From the NCBI RefSeq assembly GCF_000422425.1, contig NZ_AULT01000011.1, positions 90,460 to 154,459 on the forward strand: a stretch of 64,000 nt of DNA, in the 5' to 3' direction. The notes beneath the pieces were generated by a model that saw only the letters and a list, made by a program, of their open reading frames with translations, made no database searches and had not been told where the DNA came from. Both the position numbers and the translations under genes were made by a program. Position 1 is the stretch's first letter. Each line of letters opens with the position of its first letter. This DNA is from Oceanospirillum beijerinckii DSM 7166. Lineage in GTDB: Bacteria; Pseudomonadota; Gammaproteobacteria; Pseudomonadales; Halomonadaceae. Shown here in pieces: positions 36,085-45,543 of the stretch.

Positions 36085-36236
36085 GACTATTTAATAAATC
36101 TTCGTGTTGTAATAAGTGGTAAATGTTTTTTATCTTTCAAATAAAAACACATTGACTCTCTTTATCCTGCAGTATAAAAAGCGCGCTCTTTAAAAAGCCA
36201 GACTAATATTTAAATATAGTCATATAGAGAAAAAAT

Positions 36237-37058
36237 ATGCATATGGATCCGGCAATGCCTCATGTTGTGGGCATTACTTTGCTGATACTTTTAGTCGCGT
36301 TGGTGCTTAAGATTCTGAAGCAGCCTCATGTCGTTGCTTATCTGATCGCGGGTATGGCACTAGGTCTCTGGGGTTGGCTTTGATTCCCATGCTGATTGTT
36401 TTAGGTATGCAGGGTGCTGGCGAGGTTTCAGGTTTTACCGTTATAAAACAATCGATAGGTACACTGCTGGCGGTTGTATTGTTTGCCCTTTTGGTGAAGG
36501 CAAAACAGGTTCGCTTGCCTTTAGGCCAATGGTTGAAAGGGGATAAAGAGCTGCAAGTGTTTGCCGTGCTGGGATTGTGTCTCGGCTTCGCTTTGATTTC
36601 GGGATGGTTTGAACTTGCAACCGCATTAGGTGCTTTTCTGGCTGGAATGCTGGTGGGGGCAGCGAAAGAAATGCAGTGGGTTCACCATACTCTTGAACCT
36701 ATGAAGGTTGTGTTTGTCGCACTGTTTTTTGTTTCTGTGGGCTTGCTGCTTAATCTCAGTTTTCTACAGCAAAACCTTTTATTGGTGCTGACTCTAGTCA
36801 TGGTCACCCTAATGGGTAAAACCTTGCTGAACAGTTTGATCTTGAAAGGTGCGAGTTACTCATGGCGGGAAAGTATCGTCACAGGTGCCATGTTGTCGCA
36901 AATAGGGGGGGAGCTTCGTACTAACCGCTGTAGGGTTTCAAGCGGGCATGATCAGCGATTTCGGCTATCAGCTGGCTCTGAGTGTTATTTCAATTACACT
37001 ATTGATCAGCCCTCTTTGGATCGGTATTGCAGAGCGGAAATTTGGGCTCAGCGCGTAA
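36237..37058 (+). pseudogene. Broken CPA2-family (Kef-type) cation/proton antiporter
   Basis: The frame from the ATG at 36237 gives a normal CPA2 N-terminus (VVGITLLILLVALVLK, then QPHVVAYLIAGMALGL) and stops at 36383. Another frame resumes near 36375 with ALIPMLIVLG, then FELATALGAFLAGMLVGAA, VALFFVSVGLLLNL and AMLSQIGG. About 100 residues (several helices) are missing between the two parts. A 7-G run at 36905-36911 shifts the frame again. With one G fewer, the reading continues SFVLTAVGFQAGMIS and ends at 37058. No cytoplasmic RCK/TrkA-N part follows. It is probably dead. Confidence 0.85.
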
Positions 37059-37330
37059 TAAAAATAAAACTATTAAAAAACAAGCTTGTAGAAGTAAGCT
37101 TAATATGTTGTGGTAAATAACCAAATATGCCAGAGCAGCGCAATACACACTGACACAAAAGTGTTTCGATATTTTTGGCTAAAGGCTGAATCATCAAAAC
37201 TATTGGCTAAAGAGAAACTCTAATGTGGGGGGCTTAGATAATCGGTAAAAAATATACTTATATCAGCTCCCCAGTCTTTGAAAAATGACAGAGACTGTAA
37301 ACCAATATTGAAAGAGGATAAACACAGGCG
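37059..37330. other. Intergenic region before the mscS-rimK cassette
   Basis: AT-rich sequence of about 270 bp without a gene; the promoter of the four-gene cassette should lie here. GAGGATAAAC shortly before 37331 may be the ribosome binding site for the channel gene. Confidence 0.35.
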
Positions 37331-38248
37331 TTGGACAAAGAGATTATGTTGCTCCTGTTGCAAGAGCACAAGTGGTTAGTATCTATTCTGGTACTGGTTT
37401 CTTTTCTGCTGATACGTTGGTTCTGCGTTCGGCTGATCAAACGTTTTCGCAAAAGCGATGAGCTTGATCCTAAGCGCTGGGTCAATGTGGTTAATAATCT
37501 GACCAGTCTGATGACAATCATCGCATTAATCATTATCTGGTCTTCTGAATTAAGGTTTATTGCGTTATCCATCGCAGCCTTTGCCGTGGCGCTGGTAGTG
37601 GCAACCCGGGAGCAGATTCAATGCTTTTTGGGAGCACTGTATGTTGCCGGAAGCCGTGCATTTTCAGTGGGGGACTGGATTCAGGTTGGCAGCTCCAAAG
37701 GTGAAGTGGTCAGTAGTGATTGGCTGACAACAACCCTGCTTGAAGTCGACCTTGATGGGAAAAGCTACGGTTATACAGGTCGAACATTGGTGATCCCTAA
37801 CCATCAGTTTGCCAGCACCGTAGTCTTAAATCTGAACTTTATGCGCCGCTATATCACCCATAGTTTTGAACTGGTGCGGGAAGATGACCCGATTGATGTG
37901 GTTGATGCGAGACGCTTTTTACTACAGCGTATTGAGTTATACAGCGAGCCCTTCTGGCAGGTTGCTGAGCGTTATGGTGCATTAATTGAGAAGAAGTTGG
38001 GTGTTGAGCTTAATATGAATCAGTATGGTGTGCGCTTTATCACCAATAGTACGGCAAAGAATGTATTTCAGGTGAGTTACTTCTGTCCAACCCAGGAAGC
38101 CGTTGAAATAGAGCAAAAAATTACAGAAGACTTTATGACATATTGGTATGAAAAAACGCATGGAAGCCAATTTCGGTCAGTAGCAGATCTGGCTCCTGAT
38201 TCATTGGAAGAGCCGGAGAACCAGGGCATAACCGAAGCGTCAAATTGA
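37331..38248 (+). CDS. MscS-family mechanosensitive channel
   Basis: Inner-membrane channel of 305 residues with helices at about 14-32, 52-68 and the pore-lining third helix at about 72-110. The MscS core is clear: VALVVATREQIQCFLGALYV, then RAFSVGDWIQVG and TLVIPNHQF. It should open under membrane tension and release solutes on hypo-osmotic shock. The start is uncertain: the TTG at 37331 fits the spacing from GAGGA poorly, and an ATG five codons later has only AAGAG close by. It is first in a tight operon with a RimB-like protease (17-bp gap), RimK and an AstE-like hydrolase. Confidence 0.88.
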   Translation: MDKEIMLLLLQEHKWLVSILVLVSFLLIRWFCVRLIKRFRKSDELDPKRWVNVVNNLTSLMTIIALIIIWSSELRFIALSIAAFAVALVVATREQIQCFLGALYVAGSRAFSVGDWIQVGSSKGEVVSSDWLTTTLLEVDLDGKSYGYTGRTLVIPNHQFASTVVLNLNFMRRYITHSFELVREDDPIDVVDARRFLLQRIELYSEPFWQVAERYGALIEKKLGVELNMNQYGVRFITNSTAKNVFQVSYFCPTQEAVEIEQKITEDFMTYWYEKTHGSQFRSVADLAPDSLEEPENQGITEASN

Positions 38249-38265
38249 TATAGGCTGTACAAAAT

Positions 38266-38718
38266 ATGAAGAAGAAAACGGTAGGTTGGCGTGAACATGT
38301 GGCATTCCCGGAGTTGGGAATTGATGAAGTTATCGCCAAGGTCGATAGCGGTGCCAAGACATCGGCGTTACATACATTTTTTATTGACCCCTTTAAAGGG
38401 AGTGATGGCAGGGATTGGGTGCGTTTTGGTTTGCACCCTGTCAGGAAAAAGGAAACACCGGAAGTCATTGCCGAGGCTCCTGTGAAAGAAATACGTAATG
38501 TCAGTGATTCCGGTGGTCACGTTGAGGCCCGCTATGTGATTGAAACCGAGTTTGTGGTGGGTAACACCCGCTTTATGGCAGAGTTGACCCTGACCAACCG
38601 GGAAAAAATGGCTTATAGAATGTTATTAGGACGCACGGCGTTGAGAGATCATTTTGTCGTAGATTGTGATTTATCTTACGCTCAGAAAAAGCCAGCCTTA
38701 AAAAAACAGATCAGTTAA
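38266..38718 (+). CDS. RimB-like retropepsin-type protease (DUF785, 'ATP-dependent zinc protease' family)
   Basis: Soluble protein of 150 residues. [12 protein letters not shown] near residues 25-36 is the aspartic protease-like DSGA motif; [16 protein letters not shown] near the C-terminus is the second conserved block. These single-domain retropepsin-like proteins are regularly encoded beside rimK. In Pseudomonas, RimB acts with RimK and counteracts or processes glutamylated ribosomal protein S6. The gene lies 10 bp before rimK. Confidence 0.85.
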   Translation: MKKKTVGWREHVAFPELGIDEVIAKVDSGAKTSALHTFFIDPFKGSDGRDWVRFGLHPVRKKETPEVIAEAPVKEIRNVSDSGGHVEARYVIETEFVVGNTRFMAELTLTNREKMAYRMLLGRTALRDHFVVDCDLSYAQKKPALKKQIS

Positions 38719-38728
38719 GAGGAAAAAA

Positions 38729-39634
38729 ATGAAAATTGGAATTTTGTCACGCAATAAAAAACTGTACTCAACCCAGCGTTTAGTTGAAGCGGTAGAAAGC
38801 CGTGGTCATGAAGTGCGAGTGATTGATACCTTAAAATGCTATATGGATATCACTTCTTCGTCGCCAGCGATTTGGTATCACGGGGAAAAACTGGAAGGCT
38901 TTGATGCCATTATTCCACGTATTGGTGCATCGATTACTCAATATGGTCTGTCGGTTATTCGCCAATTTGAGATGATGGGCGCTTACACCTTAACAGAATC
39001 GATTGCTCTGGGGCGCTCCAGAGATAAGCTGCGCTCTTTACAGCTGCTTTCCCGCAAAGGGGTTGGCATGCCAAAAACCGGTTTTGCCCACAGTGTCGAC
39101 AATACTAAAGACCTGATTAGCCTGGTGGGTGGTGCACCTCTGGTGATTAAACTAACAGAGGGTACTCAGGGTAAAGGTGTTGTACTGGCTGAAACCAATA
39201 AAGCCGCAGAAAGTGTGATCGACGCATTTCGTGAGCTGAAGGCCGATTTCCTGATTCAGGAGTTTATTAAGGAGGCCGGTGGTTCAGATGTGCGCTGTCT
39301 GGTCATCGGCAAGAAAGTGGTCGCAGCTATGGAGCGTACGGCGGCGGAAGGCGAGTTTCGATCCAATCTGCATCGCGGTGGAACAGCAGCATTAACGAAG
39401 TTAACTCCCGAGGAAAGAGCTACGGCGGTTAAAGCGGCTCAGTGTATGGGGTTGAATGTAGCGGGTGTGGATATCCTGCGCTCAAACCGTGGCCCATTGG
39501 TGATGGAGGTGAACTCATCCCCTGGACTGGAGGGCATTGAAAAATCTACTCACAAAGATATTGCAGGTATGATTGTTGAGTTTGTAGAAGCTAATGCTAA
39601 GCCAAACAACACCCGAACCAAAGGCAAAGGTTAA
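38729..39634 (+). CDS. rimK: RimK-family alpha-L-glutamate ligase (ribosomal protein S6 modification)
   Basis: ATP-grasp ligase of 301 residues (E. coli RimK has 300), adding glutamates to the C-terminus of ribosomal protein S6; E. coli RimK also makes free poly-alpha-glutamate. The motifs are full: [38 protein letters not shown] (ATP-binding), [17 protein letters not shown] and [14 protein letters not shown] (metal-binding). AAGAGGAAAA precedes the ATG. It sits between the RimB-like protease and an AstE-like hydrolase. In other bacteria RimK activity responds to cyclic di-GMP, and a GGDEF gene lies 1.4 kb downstream. Confidence 0.94.
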   Translation: MKIGILSRNKKLYSTQRLVEAVESRGHEVRVIDTLKCYMDITSSSPAIWYHGEKLEGFDAIIPRIGASITQYGLSVIRQFEMMGAYTLTESIALGRSRDKLRSLQLLSRKGVGMPKTGFAHSVDNTKDLISLVGGAPLVIKLTEGTQGKGVVLAETNKAAESVIDAFRELKADFLIQEFIKEAGGSDVRCLVIGKKVVAAMERTAAEGEFRSNLHRGGTAALTKLTPEERATAVKAAQCMGLNVAGVDILRSNRGPLVMEVNSSPGLEGIEKSTHKDIAGMIVEFVEANAKPNNTRTKGKG

Positions 39635-39679
39635 TTAGAACCTGTTGTTAATTATTTCTGGGCTTCAGGGACACAAAAG

Positions 39680-40744
39680 ATGAAAAAAGCGGAACCAATC
39701 ACAATAGCGGGTACCATCATTCAGCCAGGTGAGCGCAAGACGCTGAATATCCCGGTTGCCGCCATGATCACCAATAATGAGATTGGCTTAACGGTCAGGG
39801 TGATTCATGGTCGAAAACCCGGCCCCGTTCTTTTGGTCTCTGCAGCGATTCATGGGGATGAGATTAACGGCGTTGAAATTATTCGCCGTTTGCTAAAGCT
39901 GAAGCAGCTTGGACAATTGGTTGGCACTCTTATCGTAGTGCCCATCGTTAACATCCATGGTTTTCTGGATCATAATCGCTATCTGCCTGATGGCCGTGAT
40001 CTGAATCGGAGTTTTCCGGGTTCCCCGAAAGGCTCTCTGGCAGCCCGCTTGGCGAATACTTTTTTGACCGAGATCGTATCGCACGCGGATTTTGCCATTG
40101 ACCTGCATACCGGTGCCCGGCATCGGTCGAATCTGCCGCAGATTCGCTTTGATCCTGATAGCGAGCCTTGTGAACGGATGGCGAAGGCTTTTGGTTTGCC
40201 AATTATATTGCACTCGTCCCCGAAAGAGGGCACTTTCAGAAAGTCTGCTGAGGCGTTAGGTATTCCTGTGATTCTGTATGAAGCAGGGGAAGCTCTACGC
40301 TTTGATGAGGTCTGCATACGCGCAGGCAAAAATGGCATTGTCAATGTCATGAGACACTTGGGGATGATTCGGCGAGCTGCACGTAAAACAGAGCAGGAGA
40401 GCACTGTAGCGCTGAACTCGATGTGGATACGTTCACCGGCCAGCGGTATTTTAAGGACACTGATTCCACTGGGTGCCAGAACGACAGTAGGCAGCGTCAT
40501 TGCCATTGTCGCAGATCCCCTTGGCGAGTCTGAGATTGAGGTCTGTGCTTCTTGTGAGGGGGTCGTTATTGGTCGCGTGAACCTGCCTCTGGTTCATGAA
40601 GGTGAAGCGCTCTTTCATATTGCTCGTTTCAGTGAGAATGCCGGTGATATCGTCGATCAGGTTGAGTCTTTTACTGATGACCTGGATATTGTTACGGTGT
40701 TAGAACCGCCTGTTGACCCGGAGCTGGCACCAATAGCCAATTAA
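39680..40744 (+). CDS. Succinylglutamate desuccinylase/aspartoacylase family hydrolase
   Basis: Predicted zinc carboxypeptidase-type amidohydrolase of 354 residues. Metal ligands lie in AAIHGDEINGVE (His, Glu near 57-60) and in IDLHTGARHRSN; the arginine block is DGRDLNRSFPG, and the catalytic glutamate is probably in ILYEAGEA. The C-terminal ~90 residues look like a barrel-sandwich domain (SPASGILRTLIPLGARTTVG), as in the long DUF-type members rather than true AstE. The true substrate is unknown. Being 45 bp after rimK, it may act on a RimK-linked peptide or amide. Confidence 0.85.
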   Translation: MKKAEPITIAGTIIQPGERKTLNIPVAAMITNNEIGLTVRVIHGRKPGPVLLVSAAIHGDEINGVEIIRRLLKLKQLGQLVGTLIVVPIVNIHGFLDHNRYLPDGRDLNRSFPGSPKGSLAARLANTFLTEIVSHADFAIDLHTGARHRSNLPQIRFDPDSEPCERMAKAFGLPIILHSSPKEGTFRKSAEALGIPVILYEAGEALRFDEVCIRAGKNGIVNVMRHLGMIRRAARKTEQESTVALNSMWIRSPASGILRTLIPLGARTTVGSVIAIVADPLGESEIEVCASCEGVVIGRVNLPLVHEGEALFHIARFSENAGDIVDQVESFTDDLDIVTVLEPPVDPELAPIAN

Positions 40745-40766
40745 CCGGTTCATAGCCACACCCTGC

Positions 40767-40789
40767 TTACCGGCCAGTCTGGCCGGTAA
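40767..40789 (+). terminator. Hairpin after the mscS-rimK cassette
   Basis: Perfect 9-bp stem TTACCGGCC / GGCCGGTAA with a 5-nt loop, 22 nt after the hydrolase stop. It is followed by AA rather than T, so it may stabilise the 3' end rather than terminate alone. The remaining gap to 41055 shows no gene. Confidence 0.5.
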
Positions 40790-41055
40790 AACCTGGAAGA
40801 TGACTGCTTGTGTCTTCTCTGCGATCCATAGAGGACTAGTCTGAACTGGAAGGAACTCTACTCTTTCCAGCAATAAGTAAAGGCTGCGGAGACATAAGCA
40901 TTTGGAATAAGCGTTACAGTATGATTTAAAAGCTTTTTACTCATTTCTCCCCATCTTAATCTATTTTTGTCTTACTGGGTTAATGGCTCTAATATGATGC
41001 AGCAAGAGGCCGTATTAACGGACAGTTTTCGCTTTTTTTAACGTAGAGATACATC

Positions 41056-41961
41056 ATGGCTGCAACGAAAACCAAAGCTCAATTTTTGGTGGTCAGTGAC
41101 AATCCTCATATGTCGCAGTGGTTAGCTTCAGGCTTGGCGCTGTGTTTCCCAAAAGTAAAGCTGTACACGTGTTCTCAGCCCTCACAGCTCAGAGAGGGTG
41201 AGGTAGTAGGATTGAAAGCCATTATTTGTTCAGACAATCTTTTTTCTCAGATGGTTGACGTATGCGAAAGCTATGGTTGGCATTATCCGATACTCGCGGT
41301 AGGCGGTAATAGAAAGCCAGAGCCTTTAACCTTTGAAGGGCAGTTCACAATAGATTTCCTGCCAATGGATCTGGTTTCTCCTGCAATCCTTAAAATGACG
41401 ATCAATTCACTTTTAAGAGATTTTGTAAAAGATCAAAAGCTGGTATCTCTCGCTCATTATGACAACCTGACCGGTGCCGCCAACCGGCACCTTTTTACAG
41501 ACCGTCTGAAGCAGGCGTTGGAAAACGCCAAGCGTTATCATCAACCGATCTCTTTAGCCTACTTTGATCTGGACAAATTTAAGCCGGTTAATGATACCTA
41601 CGGCCATCACGCCGGTGATGAGCTGCTGAAAACCTTTGTGCAACGTGTGAAGACCAAGCTCAGAAAAACAGATACTCTAGGACGATTAGGTGGTGATGAG
41701 TTTGCTTTATTGCTTCCTCTGACGGATCTTGATGAAGCGGAGTTAATTATCCAGCGAGTGCTTGAAACCTTATTGTTGCCACTGGAGTTTGAAGGCGTTG
41801 AGCTGAGTATTAAAACATCGATTGGTTTAGTAGGCTCAAGAAGCGGTTTGGATCAGGTCACACTGGAAGTAACAAGCTTAATGAAAGAGGTGGATCAGGT
41901 GACCTATAGTGCAAAAGCACAAGGGAAGCATAGCTATGTGGCAAAGGAGATCGGTGCCTGA
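41056..41961 (+). CDS. Diguanylate cyclase with receiver-like N-terminal domain
   Basis: Soluble protein of 301 residues. The N-terminal ~120 residues have receiver-like spacing (FLVVSDNPHMSQWLASGLAL, AIICSDNLF) but lack the paired acidic residues and a clear phosphoacceptor Asp, so it is probably a pseudo-receiver. The GGDEF domain (about 135-298) is well conserved, with YFDLDKFKPVNDTYGHHAG, active site RLGGDEF and I-site RKTD. It should synthesise cyclic di-GMP. It stands alone between the rimK cassette and the TonB operon. Confidence 0.87.
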   Translation: MAATKTKAQFLVVSDNPHMSQWLASGLALCFPKVKLYTCSQPSQLREGEVVGLKAIICSDNLFSQMVDVCESYGWHYPILAVGGNRKPEPLTFEGQFTIDFLPMDLVSPAILKMTINSLLRDFVKDQKLVSLAHYDNLTGAANRHLFTDRLKQALENAKRYHQPISLAYFDLDKFKPVNDTYGHHAGDELLKTFVQRVKTKLRKTDTLGRLGGDEFALLLPLTDLDEAELIIQRVLETLLLPLEFEGVELSIKTSIGLVGSRSGLDQVTLEVTSLMKEVDQVTYSAKAQGKHSYVAKEIGA

Positions 41962-42594
41962 GCATCAAATCTTAACTATTACCCATTTGCAGTTCGAGAC
42001 TATCCAGCATTCCTGGGACAAGAGTTAATTTTTCTGACCTATGACCCATGTTGAGATAATCTTAAAAGAGATCTGCTACGTTTTACTAAGTAGGTACGCC
42101 AAGCCTGGGTAGAGGTTTATCGAGTAGTTGCCAAGGTGATGAAAGAAGCTGCATACGGTCGCCATTAGTACTTTTTATACAGATCCCCTCGTCTGTTTTT
42201 CTCTACAGACGACAGTTATTCTGCAGGAGCTGGCTATACAGCATGTGCTTTTACAGCGTAGATCAAGGCAAGGAACGCCAAAGCAGAGTGTTGTTGACAA
42301 TAGCCCTCCTAGCCCTCTTTTTTATGCTCCAGGTAAAGGCGGCTTTCCGACCTTTTCCAGCTCCCTTACAGCAATACTGATGTATACAGGCATTTATTTT
42401 TTTTCAGCAACACTGGCATACCTTAGCAATACTTCTGAAAATACAATTGATAATAATTTTCATTAATTTAAAATGGCCGCATATTTGCCATCTACTGTCC
42501 CATGTCTGAATCTGTAAAAAACGTAAAGATAATGGCGTTTCCAGCATCGGTAATGACAATGATTTGCATTTTGTCTAAAGTTAACTGTATCTAA
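41962..42594. promoter_or_regulatory. Long control region upstream of the TonB operon
   Basis: About 630 bp. A 73-codon frame at 42245-42466 has unlike amino-acid use and no ribosome binding site, so I do not call it. A Fur-box-like site lies at 42448-42462. The remainder is AT-rich with no recognised element. Confidence 0.45.
42448..42462. promoter_or_regulatory. Predicted Fur box
   Basis: TGATAAT-A-ATTTTCA matches the 7-1-7 Fur consensus (TGATAATnATTATCA) with a single mismatch. It lies about 135 bp upstream of the first gene of a TonB/ExbBD operon, so iron repression is expected. Binding is inferred from sequence only. Confidence 0.7.
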
Positions 42595-43452
42595 ATGGAT
42601 ATTTGCCCCATGCCCATCCGTCAGCCTCAAGCAGTCTTATCACCTATGGCGGCTAAAAAGCGTAGAGGCACTTATAAGCTGGTGCGTCGTTTGACGCCGT
42701 TACTGAGTGCCATCCTTTTTACTTATGCCCAACCGAGTCTGGCTGCTAACGACCCGTTAAGCCAAGGCGAAAAGCAGGTCGTTAAAAGCCATCAGCAAAG
42801 TGAAAAGCGTCAAAAACAGATTGATCGTTTAGAGTCTGACACTCTGGAGCTGTATCAGGAATATCAGCAGGTCTTGCGTCAGGCAGAAACGACAGAAGCC
42901 TATAACCGTCAGCTACAGCGCTTAGTGAATAGCCAACAGGGTGAACTGAATAGTCTGCAACAGCAGATTAATTCCATTGAAGATACCGATCAGGCTCTGC
43001 TACCTATGCTGGTACGCATGGTCGAAATGCTGGACCGTTTTGTGGACAGCGACACGCCATTCCTGCAACAGGAACGTCAGGATAGAGTCCAGCGCCTTAA
43101 TACACTTATGGATCGCGCGGATGTTAGCCTGGCAGAGAAATACCGTCAGATTCTGCAAGCCTACCGTATTGAGATCGACTACGGTCGCACTCTGGAAGCC
43201 TATGAGGGCAGTGTAAAAACCACTCAAGGCGAGCGTCAGGTCACCTTCCTGCGCCTGGGCCGTGTGGCTCTGTACTTCCAATCCGCCGATGGTCAGATCA
43301 ACGCCTTATGGCAGCCACAGCAACAAGAGTGGCAAGCCCTGGGACGCGAAGATGCTCCCGTACTAAAACAGGCTATCAAGATGGCCCGCCAACAGGTGAT
43401 CCCAGACCTACTTAATCTGCCTCTACCCTCTGTTCAGGAGAAGGATGCATGA
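42595..43452 (+). CDS. DUF3450 family periplasmic protein of the TonB2-type system
   Basis: Secreted, mostly coiled-coil protein of up to 285 residues. The hydrophobic stretch LTPLLSAILFTYAQPSLA (about 34-51) is the signal peptide, followed by Gln/Glu-rich heptads (about 55-135). DUF3450 proteins are regularly encoded first in operons with TtpC, ExbB, ExbD and TonB. The start is uncertain, because ATG codons at 42595, 42610 and 42646 all lack a good ribosome binding site; the last gives the tidiest signal peptide. The stop overlaps the next start by 4 nt. Confidence 0.82.
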   Translation: MDICPMPIRQPQAVLSPMAAKKRRGTYKLVRRLTPLLSAILFTYAQPSLAANDPLSQGEKQVVKSHQQSEKRQKQIDRLESDTLELYQEYQQVLRQAETTEAYNRQLQRLVNSQQGELNSLQQQINSIEDTDQALLPMLVRMVEMLDRFVDSDTPFLQQERQDRVQRLNTLMDRADVSLAEKYRQILQAYRIEIDYGRTLEAYEGSVKTTQGERQVTFLRLGRVALYFQSADGQINALWQPQQQEWQALGREDAPVLKQAIKMARQQVIPDLLNLPLPSVQEKDA

Positions 43453-44972
43453 GCCTTTTTCAACGTCACTCTCTAATGCCTGGTTTTCTAAAACCTCGTT
43501 TTCGCCAAAGTATTGAACATCGTATTCAGCAAGGCTTTAAACAGGCTTTAAAACCCTTGGCAGTCGCGGCACTTTTGGCTGTGCCTCTGACGATAACCCC
43601 GGCTCAGGCGCAAAATGCGAATCTGGATAACCTGTTAAAAGAAGTCCAAAGCTTTACCCGTGCCGACCAGCAACAAGATCAGGCACGCGTTAACGACTTC
43701 AACCAGAGCAAAGCCCAGCAACAAGCGGATTTAACAGCCGCCCAGCAACGTTTGCAGCAGGCGGAAGCCCATCAAAACGCGCTGAAAACCCTGTTTGATC
43801 AGCAGGAAGATCAGTTAAGTGAGCTGGAGACGCTGCTTAAGCAGCGCACAGGACAACTGGGTGAAGTGTTTGGCGTAGTTAAGGAACAATCCGGAGAACT
43901 CAAAGAGCTGCTGCATCAATCCCTGGTGAATGCCCAATATCCAGAGCGGGAAGACTCCCTGGCGTTCGCCGGTTCAAAAGCGATTCCCGGTATGGATAAG
44001 CTGCAAACCTTATGGTTCCAGTTGCAACATGAGATGACTCACTCAGGCAAAATCACCCGTTTTGAGACTCAGGTTGCCGATACGAATGGTCAGTTTACCC
44101 CGCAACAGGTTGTAAGAATCGGTGTTTTTAACGCCATCAATAGCCAGGGGCAATTCCTTAATTGGAATCCTCAACAGCAGCAACTGAGTGTACTGGCCGG
44201 CCAGCCCGATCAGCAGGCACAGCTAAACGCCAAAGCCTTTGCCCAAGGTCAGGGGGATCATGCCCTGGTGGATATCAGCTCAGGCCAGCTGTTGTCTCTG
44301 CTGGGTCAGAAACCCACGCTGGAACAACAGATCCATAAAGGCGGTTATGTGGGTTATATCATTTTGGCGCTGGGTGTTTTAGGCCTGTTAACTGCAGCCT
44401 GGAAATTACTGGCATTGACCATTACCCGTGTAAAAATCCGTGGCCAATTGAAAAACTCAGAACCGCAGGCAAACAATCCTCTGGGTCGTATCCTTCATGC
44501 CTGTCAGGGACGCTACACTCTGGAGCAGCTGCATAATCGTTTAGATGAAGCGTTATTAAAAGAGCTGCCAAAACTGGAATCCGGTCAATCCATTCTTAAA
44601 CTGCTGGCCGCTGCAGCACCGCTGTTAGGCCTGTTGGGAACAGTGACCGGTATGATAGGCACCTTCCAGAGTATCACCCTGTTTGGCACCAGCGATCCTA
44701 AGCTGATGGCGGGCGGTATCTCCCAGGCCTTGATCACCACAGTGTTTGGTCTGATCGTGGCACTGCCGATGCTATTCTGCCACGGCCTGCTGAGTAGTCA
44801 GAGCCGCAATCTACTGATGCTACTGCAGGAGAAAAGTCTTGCTCAGCTAAACAACATGCCAGTGCTGGCAAATACTGCGACGACTCATTATGAGCAGACA
44901 AAAGCAGACAGGGTAGCCGCACAAACCGGACAGGTCAGAAAAGGGGAGACTAGCGGTGAAGCCCTGGTTTGA
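43449..44972 (+). CDS. TtpC-like MotA/TolQ/ExbB proton channel protein with periplasmic extension
   Basis: Inner-membrane protein of 507 residues. The N-terminal helix or signal (about 36-54, ending ITPAQAQA-like) leads to a long periplasmic coiled coil (about 60-155) and a beta-rich part. Three helices in the C-terminal half carry the ExbB core (AAAPLLGLLGTVTGMIGTFQ; ALITTVFGLIVALPMLFCHG). This layout is that of TtpC of Vibrio, required by TonB2 but not TonB1 systems. It overlaps its neighbours on both sides (4 and 17 nt). Confidence 0.88.
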   Translation: MSLFQRHSLMPGFLKPRFRQSIEHRIQQGFKQALKPLAVAALLAVPLTITPAQAQNANLDNLLKEVQSFTRADQQQDQARVNDFNQSKAQQQADLTAAQQRLQQAEAHQNALKTLFDQQEDQLSELETLLKQRTGQLGEVFGVVKEQSGELKELLHQSLVNAQYPEREDSLAFAGSKAIPGMDKLQTLWFQLQHEMTHSGKITRFETQVADTNGQFTPQQVVRIGVFNAINSQGQFLNWNPQQQQLSVLAGQPDQQAQLNAKAFAQGQGDHALVDISSGQLLSLLGQKPTLEQQIHKGGYVGYIILALGVLGLLTAAWKLLALTITRVKIRGQLKNSEPQANNPLGRILHACQGRYTLEQLHNRLDEALLKELPKLESGQSILKLLAAAAPLLGLLGTVTGMIGTFQSITLFGTSDPKLMAGGISQALITTVFGLIVALPMLFCHGLLSSQSRNLLMLLQEKSLAQLNNMPVLANTATTHYEQTKADRVAAQTGQVRKGETSGEALV

Positions 44973-45543
44973 TGATCTGCTTTTCTATCTACAGCAGCAC
45001 CAGCTCACGCTAGAGCAGTTTCTGCAGGCAGGCGGTTGGGTGATGAGCCTGATCGGTCTGCTGTGCATGCTGTTATTTACTCTATTAGCTGAGCGCTACT
45101 GGTTCCGTTGGATCACATTTTCCAGCCTGCTGCGCAGCAGCTATGGCACTTTGGCGCAAAAACCTCAGGGTTGCTTTGCGCCCTGGTGGCAACAGAGTGT
45201 GTGCTGTGATCTGCGTCTGGCTATTCAGCAGCGCTTACCTCTGATACGCACCCTGATCGCCATGTGTCCTTTGCTGGGTTTGCTGGGTACCGTATCCGGC
45301 ATGATCCAGGTGTTCGATGCCCTGGCCGTCAACGGTACAGGCAACCCCAGATTAATGGCCGCCGGTATCGCCAGCGCCACCCTACCGACTCTGGCAGGTA
45401 TGGCCATTTCTGTGACCGGTTTACTGCTGTACAGCCACCTGAAAAGCTGGAGTGATCGTAAAAGCGAACAGCTACCGATTCTATTGGCCCAAGCCTCTAA
45501 CAACGTCAGCCATCCCCATCTGCAGAAGGATTCTCGCTCATGA
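44956..45543 (+). CDS. exbB: ExbB-type biopolymer transport protein
   Basis: Inner-membrane protein of 195 residues with three helices (about 27-47, 100-122, 140-162). MCPLLGLLGTVSGMIQVFDA and MAAGIASATLPTLAGMAISV are the proton-channel signatures. With ExbD it uses the proton gradient to energise TonB. The GTG start has GGGGAG about 8 nt upstream and lies 17 nt inside the end of ttpC. Confidence 0.92.
   Translation: MKPWFDDLLFYLQQHQLTLEQFLQAGGWVMSLIGLLCMLLFTLLAERYWFRWITFSSLLRSSYGTLAQKPQGCFAPWWQQSVCCDLRLAIQQRLPLIRTLIAMCPLLGLLGTVSGMIQVFDALAVNGTGNPRLMAAGIASATLPTLAGMAISVTGLLLYSHLKSWSDRKSEQLPILLAQASNNVSHPHLQKDSRS

Noticed and set aside
42245..42466. Possible 73-residue protein before the TonB operon
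   Set aside because: No ribosome binding site, unlike composition, and the Fur box lies inside it.
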